Assembly (NCBI GenBank): GCA_035645555.1
Contig: DASQMI010000092.1
Location: 20,516-84,515 of the forward strand
Reading direction: 5' to 3'
From: Lysobacter_F sp035645555
GTDB lineage: Bacteria; Pseudomonadota; Gammaproteobacteria; Xanthomonadales; Xanthomonadaceae
DNA length: 64,000 nucleotides
Under the pieces are notes generated by a model. The model was not told where the DNA came from, made no database searches, and worked only from the letters and a program-made list of their open reading frames with translations. The translations under genes were made by a program, and so were the position numbers. Below, piece by piece: positions 35,065 to 48,825 of this stretch (the stretch's first letter is position 1; the number at the start of each line of letters is the position of its first letter).

Positions 35065-38000
35065 TCACCGCCCCGGTTGCGTCACCGTGATCGTGGCCGG
35101 CACCGCCTTGCCGACGCCGCGCAGCTCGGGGCGGTACATGTCCTCCACCAGCGACGGTGGCACCGTGTAGCTGCCGGGTGTCACCGCGCGCACCAGGTAG
35201 AACAGCTTGGCGGTGTCGCCGGAACCGAGCTTGAGCGCGGCCACGTAGCGGTCGTCGCGGAACTCCTCGTGGCGCAGCTCGGCGGCGCTCTCACGTTCGC
35301 TGAGCTCGATGCCGTCGATCACCACGCCGGCCCACTGCTTGGCGTCGCCGAGGTTGAAGTTCTCGACCTCGAGCCCGGCCGGCAGCAGTTCGGTCAGCAA
35401 CGCATCGGGGATGTCGCGATGCGCGGTGATCGCCACTGCGACCACCAGCGCGTCGCCCTCGGCGAGCGTGCCGCCCGTCCACGGCTTGCCGTCGGTGGTG
35501 TAGTACGCGCGCTTGATGCCGATCAGGCGGTCGTCCGGCTCCGGCGCCTGGCGCGGCACGCCGGCCACCTCGAAGCTCGCGTACAGCGGCGTCGGTCCTT
35601 GCGGCAGGAACGCGACCCCGCGCTGCAGTGCGACGTGATCGAAGCGGCGCGCGATGTACTTCGCTGGGCCGGCGTCGGAGGCCGCGTCGCCGACCCGCCA
35701 CTGTCCCGACAGCTGCTTGCGCTGGTCCGCCATCAACGCCTTGCCCAGCCGCGCCAGCGCGACCTGCTCCTGCGTGCTCAGCCACAGCCAGCCGCCGCGC
35801 CGGCGGGCATCGAGCTCGCGGCTCAACGGCAGCAGGCGCGCATTCGACGCCGGCGTGGCGAAGCCGTGCGCCTGCACCAGCGCGATCATCAGCGCGTCGT
35901 CGCGGATGCGGGTGCCGTAGTCGGCGAGGTACAGCGGCCGCGCTTCCGGATCGCGCGCGAACCCATCGGCGATCGCGCGCCGTCCGCGTGCCGCGTCGCC
36001 CTGCAGCGCGAGCGCAAGCCCCAGGTGCACCAGCGGCAAGCCGGTCAGGCTGTGCCGGCGGTCGTTGTCGTACAGCGCGCGCAGCGTGCCGAGCGGTGCG
36101 CGGTTGACCCGCGCCAGCACGTAGCCCGCATGCGCCTGGTAGGCGAACTTGAGGTGTTCGCGGCGGTCGTGCCCGTAGAAGCCGTTACCGCCCGACAGCA
36201 GGTCCTCGTTGAGCGCCTTCAGCGCCTTCTGCAACAGCGTCTCCGGCACCGCGAAGCCGGCCTCGCGCGCGTCGAGCAGGAACTCGGCGATGTACGGGGT
36301 CAGCACGACGTTGATGTAATCGTCGTCGCCCCACATCGAGAAGTGCCCCGACCCGATCTGCATGCCGGCCAGCCGCGCGAACGCACCTTCCATGCGTACG
36401 CGGCGCGCCTTCGGGTCGAGCCCGTCGACCCCGAGCAGGCGCGCGGTGTCCTGGTCGAGCAGCAGCGCGGCGTAGCCCTTGCTGGTGGTCTGCTCGGCGC
36501 AGCCGTACGGGTACTGCAACGCACCGGCGAGCGCACTGCCGAACGGGATCGGCGGCAACGGGCTGACCGCCAGGCGTGCGCTGACCGAATCGGGCATCAG
36601 GCCTTCGGCGATCTCCTCGCCCATCCGGATTGTCGCCAGTGAATCGAGCACCTGCGAGCGCGAGCGCACCACCGCCGGCCATGCCGGCCGCACCGGCACG
36701 TCGTGGCGGCGGTCGACGCGGAAGCCGTTGCCCTCCACACGCACCCGGACCTGCGCGGTGGTGTAGCCCTCGCGCGCGGCCAGCGGGAACGTCAGCGTTG
36801 CCTTCTGCTGCGGCGCGAGCCCGACGGTGCGCTCGCCCTCGCCCACGGCCAGCGGACCAATGCCGTCCACGCGCACCGCGAACTCGCCCGGCTTGCCGGT
36901 GAAGTTCTGCACGTCCAGCGTCACGTTCGACCGGTCGCCCGGCGCCAGCACGCGCGGCAGGCTGGCCTCGGCGAGCAGCGGCGCGCGCACTACGGTCTCC
37001 TGCGCCTTGCTGCCGTAGCGGCCACCGGCGAACACCAGCGCGGATACCCGCAGGGTGCCGTTGAAATCCGGCACTGGCAGGCGGATGCGCGCAAGCCCCT
37101 TCGCGTCGAGTTTCACCGGACCGACGAACAGGTCGACCGTCTGCACCCGCGCGGTGGGCCGCCGCGCCTGCGGCAGCGGCTGCAGCGCCATGTCGCCGCC
37201 GAAACGGATGCGCGCCACGCCGCCGTCGAAGCTCTCGATCACCCGGCCGTAGACGTCGTACGCGTCCACGCCGAGCCGGCGCTGCGCGAAGAAGTGCCCG
37301 GCTGCGTCCGGCACCGGGAAACGGGTGATGTTGAGGATGCCAAGGTCGACCGCCGACACGGTGACGTAGGCCTCCTGCCCGGCCAGCGCGGGCGCGGCGA
37401 CGGTGAGCGGCATCTCGCGCTCCGGGCGCATCTGCTTCGGCACCGACAGGCCGACCGGCACCACCCGCGAGCGACGGTCCATCGGCACGTGCGCGACACC
37501 GACCGCGCGCGCCGGCGTGATCTTGCTGGCCGCACTGCCGCCGCGGAACACCAGCGCAGTGACGTAGACATCGTGGCGCTCCCAGTCCTGCGTCACCGGG
37601 ATCTCGAACGTGCTGCCGGCCTTGGCATCGATCGCCTGCACGTACAGCATGCGGTCGCTTTCCACCATCAGCAGGCCCTTGCCCGGATGCGGCGGGGTCA
37701 CCGTCACCTTGACCGTGTCACCGGCGCGATAGGCGGTTTTGTCGAGCGCGAGCTTGACCTTGTCCGGCCGCGCGTCGAGGCCGCGGTTCTGGTCGTCCCA
37801 GCTCCAGCCGGCGCGGAACGGATAGCGCGTGGTGAGCCGCGTGGCCGGGTCGTACACGTCGAGCCGGTACTCGCCCCATTCGACCGGGAACGCCAGCTTG
37901 GCGGGCGTGGCGCCGACATCCACCACACGCGTTTCCACCGCCTCGAAGCGGCGGGTGAACTCGTAGTCCCAGCCGCCGTCCTCGTCGTAAGCCCAGTGGT

Positions 38001-40002
38001 AGTCGCGATGCTCGCGGATCAGGGTGACGCGCAGGCCCTTGCCCGGGCGCGGTGCGCCGTCGCGGCCGTAGCGCGCGATCTGGAAGCCGGCGTCCACGTT
38101 CGCATCGCTGCCGTCCTCGTCGTCGAACAGCGGGCGCACGCCGACCAGCGCATCGGCCGGCCACAGCACGCGCTTGAGGCCGCGGTTGACGCTGCGGCCG
38201 CCGCTTTCGTAGACGCTGCCGGTGACGATCGCGGCGATCGGGCTGACCGGTTTCGCCTCCTTCGGCAGCACGATCGCCTGCTGCAGGCGGCCGTCGGCAT
38301 CGAGCGTAGTGTCGAGCACGTCCTGCGCCTGCTTCGGCAGCGCCAGGGTCGGATCACCGAAGAACCAGCCCGGTAGCGACTCCAGCGGATGCTGTTCGAC
38401 CGCCACCGCGAGCTTGGCGGTGAAGCGGTTGCCGGCCGCCGGCGCGCCGTACAGGTAGTCGGCTTCGACTGCGAGGCGCAGCGGCTCGCCCGGACGCAGC
38501 GTCTCCTGCGCGCCGAGCTCCAGCTTCAGGCGTTCCGGCAGGAACTCCTCGATGCGCAGGGCCATGCCCTGCACCGCCTCCTTGCTGCCAGGATCGGTGC
38601 GGAACTCGACCCGCCAGCGTCCGGTCGGCGCTTCCAGCGGGATCGTCTGCTCGTGGCGCACATAGCCCTGCGCGTTCGGCTGCAGGCGCGTTTCGATCAG
38701 CGCCTTGCCGTCCGGTTGCACGTAACGCACGAACACCGGCTGCAGCGGCTTGCCCGGCGTGTCGATGGGGTTGCCGTCGTGATCGCGCAGCAGCGCCGAC
38801 AGCCGCACCGTCTCGCCCGGCCGGTACAGGTCGCGCCCCGACCAGGCGAACACGTCGAACCACGCCTGCTCGCGGCCGGCGACGGCGAACTCCGACAGAT
38901 CCAGCGCCGGCTGGTTGAACGGCAGCATCGACACGTCATCGCCGCGACGCGCGATCAGCAAATGACCGGCATCGAGCCTGTAGTTCAGCAGCGCGTTGCC
39001 GTTGCGGTCGGTGGCGCCCTTCAGCAGCGGCTCGCCGGCGGCGTTGAGGATGCGCAGCTCGACCGCGTTGGCGGCCGCGCCGCTTTCCAGCGACGCGGTA
39101 TGCACGAACAGTCGGTCGCGGTAGGCGCGCACGTGCACGCCGAGATCGCTGACGGTGAAGAACGCCGTCTCGTAGCGGTCCTTGAAGTCGCCGGCCTTCT
39201 TCATCACCGCGAAATACAGGCCCGGCTCCTGCAGCTCCTCGATGTCCTGCACCGGCAGGTAGGTCAGCACGCGCTCGTTGCGCTTGCCGCCGAGCACGAA
39301 GCGGTTGACGTAGACCGGTTCGGCCAGCCGCGAGATCGGCGTCGTCTCGCCGTGCTCGCTGTCGAGTTCCCAGCTGCCGCGACGGCCGCCGCGCTGGTAT
39401 TCGGCGAAGAACTTCGGCAGTTCCTTCTCGCGCACGCGTAGGAACTCGACGTCGACCTCCGGCACGTTGATCGACACCACCGGCAGGCCGCGGCTGTCGC
39501 GTGCGGGCAGTACGCTGCCCTGCGAGGCAAAACCGACCACCGGGTCGAGCGGGCCGGTGTGGACCTCGCGTCGCACCTCGCGCCCGAGCCGCTGGCCGTC
39601 GGCGGCGGTGAGGCCGGCCTTCAGCGTGACCCGGTAGGTGCGGCTGGCCTGCACGTGGGGAAAGCGCAGCACCTTCGCGCCGTCGTCGAGCACCCAGCTG
39701 CCCGCAACCGGCGCGCCCTTCTCGTCGGCCACCGCGAGCAACGCGTCGAACGACTGGGTGCCCACCAGCGGCCGGCTGAACTCCAGCGCGATCGCCAGCG
39801 TGTCGCCTTGCTGGTCGGGATAGGCGGCCAGCAGTCCGAAGCCTTCGATGCTGGCGCGCTGCGCCTGGATCTTCTCGCCGCCCGGCGCGGGCAGCTGTCC
39901 GTCGGTATCGCGCCGGCAACCCGCCAGCGCCAGCACCGCGAGTCCGATCCACAGCCCCGCGCGCAGCCAGCCGGCGCGCGCTCCCCCTGCCATGCTGGAC
40001 AT
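35065..40002 (-). CDS. yfhM: Bacterial alpha-2-macroglobulin-like lipoprotein
   Basis: The 1,645-aa protein is a periplasmic protease trap. A signal peptide ends in the lipobox LAGC, indicating membrane anchoring. MG-type beta domains fill the N-terminal two thirds, and the reactive thioester motif CAEQ is intact at residues 1168-1171 (YGCAEQT), followed by the helical thioester domain. Length matches E. coli YfhM. ATG at 40002 gives the signal peptide and has a GGGAGA ribosome site; a second ATG three codons later is possible. It is the upstream partner of pbpC. A protease cleaving the bait region would expose the thioester and become covalently trapped. Confidence 0.95.
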   Translation of the reverse strand: MSSMAGGARAGWLRAGLWIGLAVLALAGCRRDTDGQLPAPGGEKIQAQRASIEGFGLLAAYPDQQGDTLAIALEFSRPLVGTQSFDALLAVADEKGAPVAGSWVLDDGAKVLRFPHVQASRTYRVTLKAGLTAADGQRLGREVRREVHTGPLDPVVGFASQGSVLPARDSRGLPVVSINVPEVDVEFLRVREKELPKFFAEYQRGGRRGSWELDSEHGETTPISRLAEPVYVNRFVLGGKRNERVLTYLPVQDIEELQEPGLYFAVMKKAGDFKDRYETAFFTVSDLGVHVRAYRDRLFVHTASLESGAAANAVELRILNAAGEPLLKGATDRNGNALLNYRLDAGHLLIARRGDDVSMLPFNQPALDLSEFAVAGREQAWFDVFAWSGRDLYRPGETVRLSALLRDHDGNPIDTPGKPLQPVFVRYVQPDGKALIETRLQPNAQGYVRHEQTIPLEAPTGRWRVEFRTDPGSKEAVQGMALRIEEFLPERLKLELGAQETLRPGEPLRLAVEADYLYGAPAAGNRFTAKLAVAVEQHPLESLPGWFFGDPTLALPKQAQDVLDTTLDADGRLQQAIVLPKEAKPVSPIAAIVTGSVYESGGRSVNRGLKRVLWPADALVGVRPLFDDEDGSDANVDAGFQIARYGRDGAPRPGKGLRVTLIREHRDYHWAYDEDGGWDYEFTRRFEAVETRVVDVGATPAKLAFPVEWGEYRLDVYDPATRLTTRYPFRAGWSWDDQNRGLDARPDKVKLALDKTAYRAGDTVKVTVTPPHPGKGLLMVESDRMLYVQAIDAKAGSTFEIPVTQDWERHDVYVTALVFRGGSAASKITPARAVGVAHVPMDRRSRVVPVGLSVPKQMRPEREMPLTVAAPALAGQEAYVTVSAVDLGILNITRFPVPDAAGHFFAQRRLGVDAYDVYGRVIESFDGGVARIRFGGDMALQPLPQARRPTARVQTVDLFVGPVKLDAKGLARIRLPVPDFNGTLRVSALVFAGGRYGSKAQETVVRAPLLAEASLPRVLAPGDRSNVTLDVQNFTGKPGEFAVRVDGIGPLAVGEGERTVGLAPQQKATLTFPLAAREGYTTAQVRVRVEGNGFRVDRRHDVPVRPAWPAVVRSRSQVLDSLATIRMGEEIAEGLMPDSVSARLAVSPLPPIPFGSALAGALQYPYGCAEQTTSKGYAALLLDQDTARLLGVDGLDPKARRVRMEGAFARLAGMQIGSGHFSMWGDDDYINVVLTPYIAEFLLDAREAGFAVPETLLQKALKALNEDLLSGGNGFYGHDRREHLKFAYQAHAGYVLARVNRAPLGTLRALYDNDRRHSLTGLPLVHLGLALALQGDAARGRRAIADGFARDPEARPLYLADYGTRIRDDALMIALVQAHGFATPASNARLLPLSRELDARRRGGWLWLSTQEQVALARLGKALMADQRKQLSGQWRVGDAASDAGPAKYIARRFDHVALQRGVAFLPQGPTPLYASFEVAGVPRQAPEPDDRLIGIKRAYYTTDGKPWTGGTLAEGDALVVAVAITAHRDIPDALLTELLPAGLEVENFNLGDAKQWAGVVIDGIELSERESAAELRHEEFRDDRYVAALKLGSGDTAKLFYLVRAVTPGSYTVPPSLVEDMYRPELRGVGKAVPATITVTQPGR

Positions 40003-40045
40003 CGTGGCGTCTCCCGGCCCGGTCTGCGGCCAGTGTATAGCGCCC

Positions 40046-40078
40046 GAAAACGGGAACGCCGCCCGCAGGCGGCGTTCC
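40046..40078 (-). terminator. Rho-independent terminator of gyrA
   Basis: On the minus strand an 11-bp perfect stem GGAACGCCGCC / GGCGGCGTTCC with a 4-nt loop (40053-40063 and 40068-40078) is followed by CGTTTTC. It lies about 20 bp past the gyrA stop. The U run is short, as expected in a GC-rich genome. Confidence 0.75.
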
Positions 40079-40096
40079 AGTGAACTGCGTGGGCGG

Positions 40097-42697
40097 TCAG
40101 ACCAGCGGCGGGTCGACCGTCTCCGGCGCCGCCAGCGGGCCGGGCAGTTCGCTCGCGGCTTCCTCGTCCAGCGAGGCATCGACGCGCTCGACCGCCTGCA
40201 GGCATTCGCCGTCGCTCACGCGCATCAGGGTGACGCCCTGGGTGTTGCGACCGACCTGCGAGATCTCCGAGGCGCGCGTGCGCACCAGGGTGCCGCGGTC
40301 GGAAATCAGCAGCACCTCGTGGTGGTCGGACAGCTGGATCGCACCGACCAGCTTGCCGTTGCGCGCGGTGGTCTGCAGCGCGATCACGCCCTGGGTGCCG
40401 CGGCCCTTGCGCGGGTATTCCGCGACCGGGGTGCGCTTGCCGTAGCCGCGTTCGCTGGCGGTGAGGATATCGCCCTCGCCTTCGACCACGATCAGGCTGA
40501 CCACCTCCTCGCCATCGGCGAGCCGCATGCCGCGCACGCCGGTGGCGGTGCGGCCCATCGCGCGCACTTCGCTTTCGTCGAAGCGCACCGCCTTGCCGTT
40601 GCTGGCGAACAGCATGATGTCGCGCTTGCCGTCGGTGAGCGCCACGTCCACCAGCGCATCTCCGTCCTCCAGCGAGATGGCGATCTTGCCGCGTTGCAGG
40701 CGGAACGCGAACTCGGTCAGCGGCGTCTTCTTGACGGTGCCGTTGCGGGTGGCGAAGAACACGTACTGGCCGTCGCTGTACTCGCGCACCGGCAGCACCG
40801 CCTGCACCTGCTCGCCGGCTTCCAGCGGGATCCAGTTGATGATCGGGCGGCCGCGCGCGTTCGGCCCGGCTTCCGGCAACAGGTGCACCGGCAGCCAGAA
40901 CACCCGGCCGGTGCTGGTGAACGTCAGCAGCGTGTCGTGCGTGTTCACCAGCCACAGCCGGTCGATGAAATCCTCTTCCTTGGTCACCGCCGCCGCGCGC
41001 CCACGGCCACCGCGGCGCTGCGCGCGGTACGCCGTGACCGGCTGACGCTTGGCGTAACCGGCGTGCGACAGCGTCACCACCACGTCTTCCGGAGCGATCA
41101 GGTCGAGGATGTCGAGATCCTCCTCGCTGGCGCGGATTTCGCTGCGGCGGGCGTCGCCGAACTCTTCCTTCAGGTTCAGCAGCTCGGTACGGATCACCTC
41201 GCGCAGCCGGTCCGGGTTCTCGAGGATTTCGATCAGCGCGCGGATGGTTTCCAGCAGCTGCTTGTATTCGTCGGTGAGTTTGTCCTGCTCCAGCCCGGTC
41301 AGGCGGTGCAGACGCATCTCGAGGATCTGCTGTGCCTGCGTCTCGCTGAGCTGGTAACGCCCCTCGACCAGACCGATGCTGTCCGGCAGATCCTCCGGGC
41401 GCGACGCCTCGGCGCCGGCGGCGGCGAGCAGCGTCGACACCAGCCCCGGCTCCCAGGTGCGCGCGAGCATGCGCTCGCGCGCTTCCTGCGGCGTGGCCGA
41501 GGTCTTGATCAGGTCGATCATCTCGTCGATGTTGGCGAGCGCGACCGTGAGGCCTTCGAGGATGTGGGCGCGGTCGCGGGCCTTGCGCAGCTCGAAGATC
41601 GTGCGGCGGGTCACCACCTCGCGGCGGTGGCGCACGAAGCACTCGAGCATCTGCTTGAGGTTGAGCACCTGCGGCCGGCCGTCGACCAGCGCCACCATGT
41701 TGACGCCGAACACCGACTCCATCTGGGTCTGCTGATAGAGGTTGTTCAGCACCACGTCGGCGGATTCGCCGCGCTTGACCTCGATGTAGATGCGCATGCC
41801 GTCCTTGTCGGACTCGTCGCGCAGCTCGCTGATGCCCTCGAGCTTCTTTTCCTTGACCAGCTCGGCGATCTTCTCGATCAGCCGGGCTTTGTTGACCATG
41901 TACGGGATCTCGGTGACGACGATCGCCTCACGGCCGGTCGAATCGTTCACCTCGATCGTGGCGCGCGCGCGCATGCGCACGCGGCCACGGCCGGTGCGGT
42001 AGGCGGCCACGATGCCGGCGGTGCCGTTGATGATGCCGGCTGTGGGGAAATCCGGCCCCGGGATGTACTGCATCAGGCCGTCGACGTCGATCGACGGGTC
42101 GTCGATCAGCGCGATCAGCGCGTCCACCACCTCGGACAGGTTGTGCGGCGGAATGTTGGTGGCCATGCCGACCGCGATGCCGGCCGAGCCGTTGACCAGC
42201 AGGTTCGGCACCCGCGTCGGCAGGACGGTGGGCTCGAGCTCCTTCTCGTCGTAGTTCGGCTGGAAGTCGACCGTGTCCTTGTCGATGTCGGCCAGCAGTT
42301 CGTGCGACAGGCGCGACATGCGCGCCTCGGTGTAACGCATCGCCGCCGCGTTGTCGCCGTCGATCGAGCCGAAGTTGCCCTGCCCGTCCACCAGCAGGTA
42401 GCGCAGCGAGAACGGCTGCGCCATGCGCACCAGGGTGTCGTACACCGCCGAGTCGCCGTGCGGGTGGTACTTACCGATCACGTCACCGACGATTCGCGCC
42501 GACTTGTAGTACGGCTTGTTGCTGTGCGCGCCGAGCTCGTTCATCGCGTACAGCACGCGGCGGTGCACCGGCTTCAGGCCGTCGCGCACGTCCGGAAGCG
42601 CGCGGCCGACGATCACGCTCATCGCGTAATCGAGGTAGCTGCGGCGCATCTCGTCTTCGAGGTTGACGGGGATGATTTCCTTGGCGAGTTCGGCCAT
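40097..42697 (-). CDS. gyrA: DNA gyrase subunit A
   Basis: The 866-aa subunit breaks and rejoins DNA in the gyrase A2B2 complex. The catalytic tyrosine is Tyr122 ([10 protein letters not shown]). In the quinolone-resistance region Ser83 and Asp87 are both the susceptible type ([11 protein letters not shown]). The GyrA box QRRGGRG begins the C-terminal DNA-wrapping domain (about 530 onward). A -10-like TAGGAT (minus strand, 42828-42833) lies about 130 bp upstream in a 269-bp gap. gyrB is not in the window. Confidence 0.97.
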   Translation of the reverse strand: MAELAKEIIPVNLEDEMRRSYLDYAMSVIVGRALPDVRDGLKPVHRRVLYAMNELGAHSNKPYYKSARIVGDVIGKYHPHGDSAVYDTLVRMAQPFSLRYLLVDGQGNFGSIDGDNAAAMRYTEARMSRLSHELLADIDKDTVDFQPNYDEKELEPTVLPTRVPNLLVNGSAGIAVGMATNIPPHNLSEVVDALIALIDDPSIDVDGLMQYIPGPDFPTAGIINGTAGIVAAYRTGRGRVRMRARATIEVNDSTGREAIVVTEIPYMVNKARLIEKIAELVKEKKLEGISELRDESDKDGMRIYIEVKRGESADVVLNNLYQQTQMESVFGVNMVALVDGRPQVLNLKQMLECFVRHRREVVTRRTIFELRKARDRAHILEGLTVALANIDEMIDLIKTSATPQEARERMLARTWEPGLVSTLLAAAGAEASRPEDLPDSIGLVEGRYQLSETQAQQILEMRLHRLTGLEQDKLTDEYKQLLETIRALIEILENPDRLREVIRTELLNLKEEFGDARRSEIRASEEDLDILDLIAPEDVVVTLSHAGYAKRQPVTAYRAQRRGGRGRAAAVTKEEDFIDRLWLVNTHDTLLTFTSTGRVFWLPVHLLPEAGPNARGRPIINWIPLEAGEQVQAVLPVREYSDGQYVFFATRNGTVKKTPLTEFAFRLQRGKIAISLEDGDALVDVALTDGKRDIMLFASNGKAVRFDESEVRAMGRTATGVRGMRLADGEEVVSLIVVEGEGDILTASERGYGKRTPVAEYPRKGRGTQGVIALQTTARNGKLVGAIQLSDHHEVLLISDRGTLVRTRASEISQVGRNTQGVTLMRVSDGECLQAVERVDASLDEEAASELPGPLAAPETVDPPLV

Positions 42698-42966
42698 CAG
42701 GATTCCGTTGGATTGGGCGTCGCGCGGGTGGGCCCGCGGCCTGCGAGGAAGACGGTGTTCGCTCGTTCAGGCGGCCGCCGGAGCGCCGCTGCGGACGGCC
42801 CGCGCAGACGCCTGAAAAAGACAGGAAATCCTACCACGGAACGGCCGCTCGAACGACGCCGTTTTTTCGCAGAAACAAGCACTTGCGCGCCCCGCAACGG
42901 GGTGCGCCGGCGCACTTGGGGATGGCGCCGGAACGGCGTCGTGCCGGCACCCAGACGCCGGACGGC

Positions 42967-44025
42967 TCAGCCGCCGAACGCCGCGCGCAGCGCCTGCTCG
43001 TCGGGGCGTTCGATCACCCCGCGTTCGGTCACGATCACGTCGATCAGCTCGTGCGGCGTGACGTCGAACACCGGGTTCCAGGCGCCCACCTGTTCCGCCG
43101 CGGTACGCACGCCGCCGAGCGCGAACAGTTCGGCGGCGTCGCGCTCCTCGATGTGGATGGCGTCGCCTGACGGCGTGTCGAGGTCCACCGTGGACGACGG
43201 CGCGGCGACCATGAACTTGACGCCGTGGTGGCGCGCGGCGATCGCGAGCTGGTAGGTGCCGATCTTGTTGGCGGTATCGCCGTTGGCGCAGATGCGGTCC
43301 GCGCCGACGATCACCCACTGCACTGCACCGGTCTTCATCAGGTGCGCTGCGGCGGCGTCGGCGATCAGCACCGGCGCGATGCCGTCCTGCTGCAGTTCCC
43401 ACACGGTCAGCCGCGCGCCCTGCAGCCAGGGCCGGGTCTCGCCGGCATACACGCGTTCCACCCGCCCCTGCGCCACGCCCGCGCGGATCACGCCGAGTGC
43501 GGTGCCGAAGCCGGCGGTGGCGAGCGAGCCGGTGTTGCAGTGGGTCAGCACGCCGCTGCCGGGTGCGATCAGCGCCGCGCCGAGCGCGCCCATGCGGCGG
43601 TTGGCGGCCAGGTCCTCCTCGGCGATCGCCTGCGCCTCGCGTTCCAGCACGTCGCGCCAGTCGCCGCCCGCGGCGCGCAGCACGCGGCGCATCCGCGTCA
43701 GCGCCCACGCCAGGTTGACCGCGGTCGGACGCGCGGCGTTGAGCCGCTGCATCGCCGGTTCCAGCGCCTGCATCGCGCCCGCGCCGTCAACGGCATCGAC
43801 GGTGCGCGCGGCGAGCACCACGCCCCAAGCGGCGGCGATGCCGATCGCCGGCGCGCCGCGTACGACCAGCGCGCGGATCGCCTCCGCCACCGCGTCGCTG
43901 TCGGCGCAGTGGACGTAGCCCACCTCGAACGGCAGCTTGCGCTGGTCCAGCAGCTCCAGCGCGTCGCCGGTCCAGCGGATCGGGCGGATGCGGTCGTAGC
44001 GGTCGAAATCGAGGGCGTCGTTCAT
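42967..44025 (-). CDS. mtnA: Methylthioribose-1-phosphate isomerase
   Basis: The 352-aa enzyme converts methylthioribose-1-phosphate to methylthioribulose-1-phosphate in methionine salvage. Key regions are [15 protein letters not shown], the active-site cysteine in [19 protein letters not shown] and the aspartate in [19 protein letters not shown]. These distinguish it from the related eIF2B subunits. It is upstream of gyrA on the same strand. Other mtn genes are absent here. Confidence 0.95.
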   Translation of the reverse strand: MNDALDFDRYDRIRPIRWTGDALELLDQRKLPFEVGYVHCADSDAVAEAIRALVVRGAPAIGIAAAWGVVLAARTVDAVDGAGAMQALEPAMQRLNAARPTAVNLAWALTRMRRVLRAAGGDWRDVLEREAQAIAEEDLAANRRMGALGAALIAPGSGVLTHCNTGSLATAGFGTALGVIRAGVAQGRVERVYAGETRPWLQGARLTVWELQQDGIAPVLIADAAAAHLMKTGAVQWVIVGADRICANGDTANKIGTYQLAIAARHHGVKFMVAAPSSTVDLDTPSGDAIHIEERDAAELFALGGVRTAAEQVGAWNPVFDVTPHELIDVIVTERGVIERPDEQALRAAFGG

Positions 44026-44094
44026 CCGGCGATTGTAGTCGCCGCGCTCACCGGCCTGAACGGAAACGGGGCGCCGACCGGCGCCCCGCGGGTG

Positions 44095-44883
44095 TCACTG
44101 CGACTCTTCCATGCTCCACACGGGTGGGCCGTGGTCGTCGTCGCGCGGGCCCCAGCCGTAGCCGCGCCGGTAGCCGACCTCGAACTCGCCACGGCAGCCG
44201 TGATCGACCCAGATGCCGCCGCGCTGCACGCCCCAGCTGCGCCCTTCGACGCAAGGGCTGCGCGACAGCTGGCGCACCAGGCGCACCCCGCCACGCGTGT
44301 TGGCCTGGCAGAAGCGCGAACGGCCGTCGCCGGACTCGCAGCGCACCCGCTGCACGGCTTCGTCGCGGCCGCCCCAGCCGCCGCCGCGGATGCGGAAGTC
44401 GGCGCGGCAGCCGCCGGCCACCCACACGCCACGGCGGTCGTAGCCCCAGGTCTGGCCTTCGATGCAGCGCGAGGACGACAACTGCCGCAGCAGCCGCACG
44501 CCGCCGCGGGTGTTGGCATCGCAATGCATCCAGCGGCCGTCGCGCGACTCGCAGCGCACCACTTCACCGCCGCCACCGCCCCAGCCGCCGCCGTGCGGGC
44601 CGCCGTAACCGAGCACGAAGTCGCCGCGGCAACCGTGACTCACCCAGATGCCGTCGCCGCGCACGCCCCAGCTGCGCCCCTCGACGCAGGGCGTGTCGGA
44701 GACCTGGCGCGCGAGGCGCACGCCGCCGCGCGTGTCGGCCGGGCAGAACTGCGAGCGGCCGTCGTTGGATTCGCAGCGCAGGATGCGCTCGCCGTAGTAA
44801 TCGCCGCCGTACTGCGCCTGCGCGGGCGCCGCGAACGCGGTGCCGAACAACACGCCGAGGACGGAAAGCATCGCGGCACGCAT
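44095..44883 (-). CDS. Secreted protein with three DUF3011 repeats
   Basis: The 262-aa product has a signal peptide (1-22, ending AQA) and three repeats at about 34-90, 108-164 and 180-236. Each repeat has four cysteines at identical spacing (37/47/66/85, 111/121/140/159, 182/192/211/230) and the pattern TRGGVRL, EG-x-x-WG, W-V-x-x-GCR, diagnostic for DUF3011. Glycine-rich linkers separate them. A periplasmic or secreted disulfide-bonded protein is inferred; its function is unknown. ATG at 44883 follows an AGGAG site. Confidence 0.88.
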   Translation of the reverse strand: MRAAMLSVLGVLFGTAFAAPAQAQYGGDYYGERILRCESNDGRSQFCPADTRGGVRLARQVSDTPCVEGRSWGVRGDGIWVSHGCRGDFVLGYGGPHGGGWGGGGGEVVRCESRDGRWMHCDANTRGGVRLLRQLSSSRCIEGQTWGYDRRGVWVAGGCRADFRIRGGGWGGRDEAVQRVRCESGDGRSRFCQANTRGGVRLVRQLSRSPCVEGRSWGVQRGGIWVDHGCRGEFEVGYRRGYGWGPRDDDHGPPVWSMEESQ

Positions 44884-44989
44884 GGAGGTCGCTCCTGTGG
44901 ATGTCTGCACCGAATCTAGCCTTTGCTCATGAATGGCATTGCAAGAATTTCACGTTGCGCGAACTTCGTGCAGGCGCCGTTCACCCCGC

Positions 44990-48808
<3,819 letters not shown>

Positions 48809-48825
48809 GCGTTCCTCCTCGAGGC

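Noticed and set aside
39848..43255. 1,135-codon plus-strand frame
   Set aside because: Antisense to gyrA, which is certain, and to the upstream gap; not a gene.
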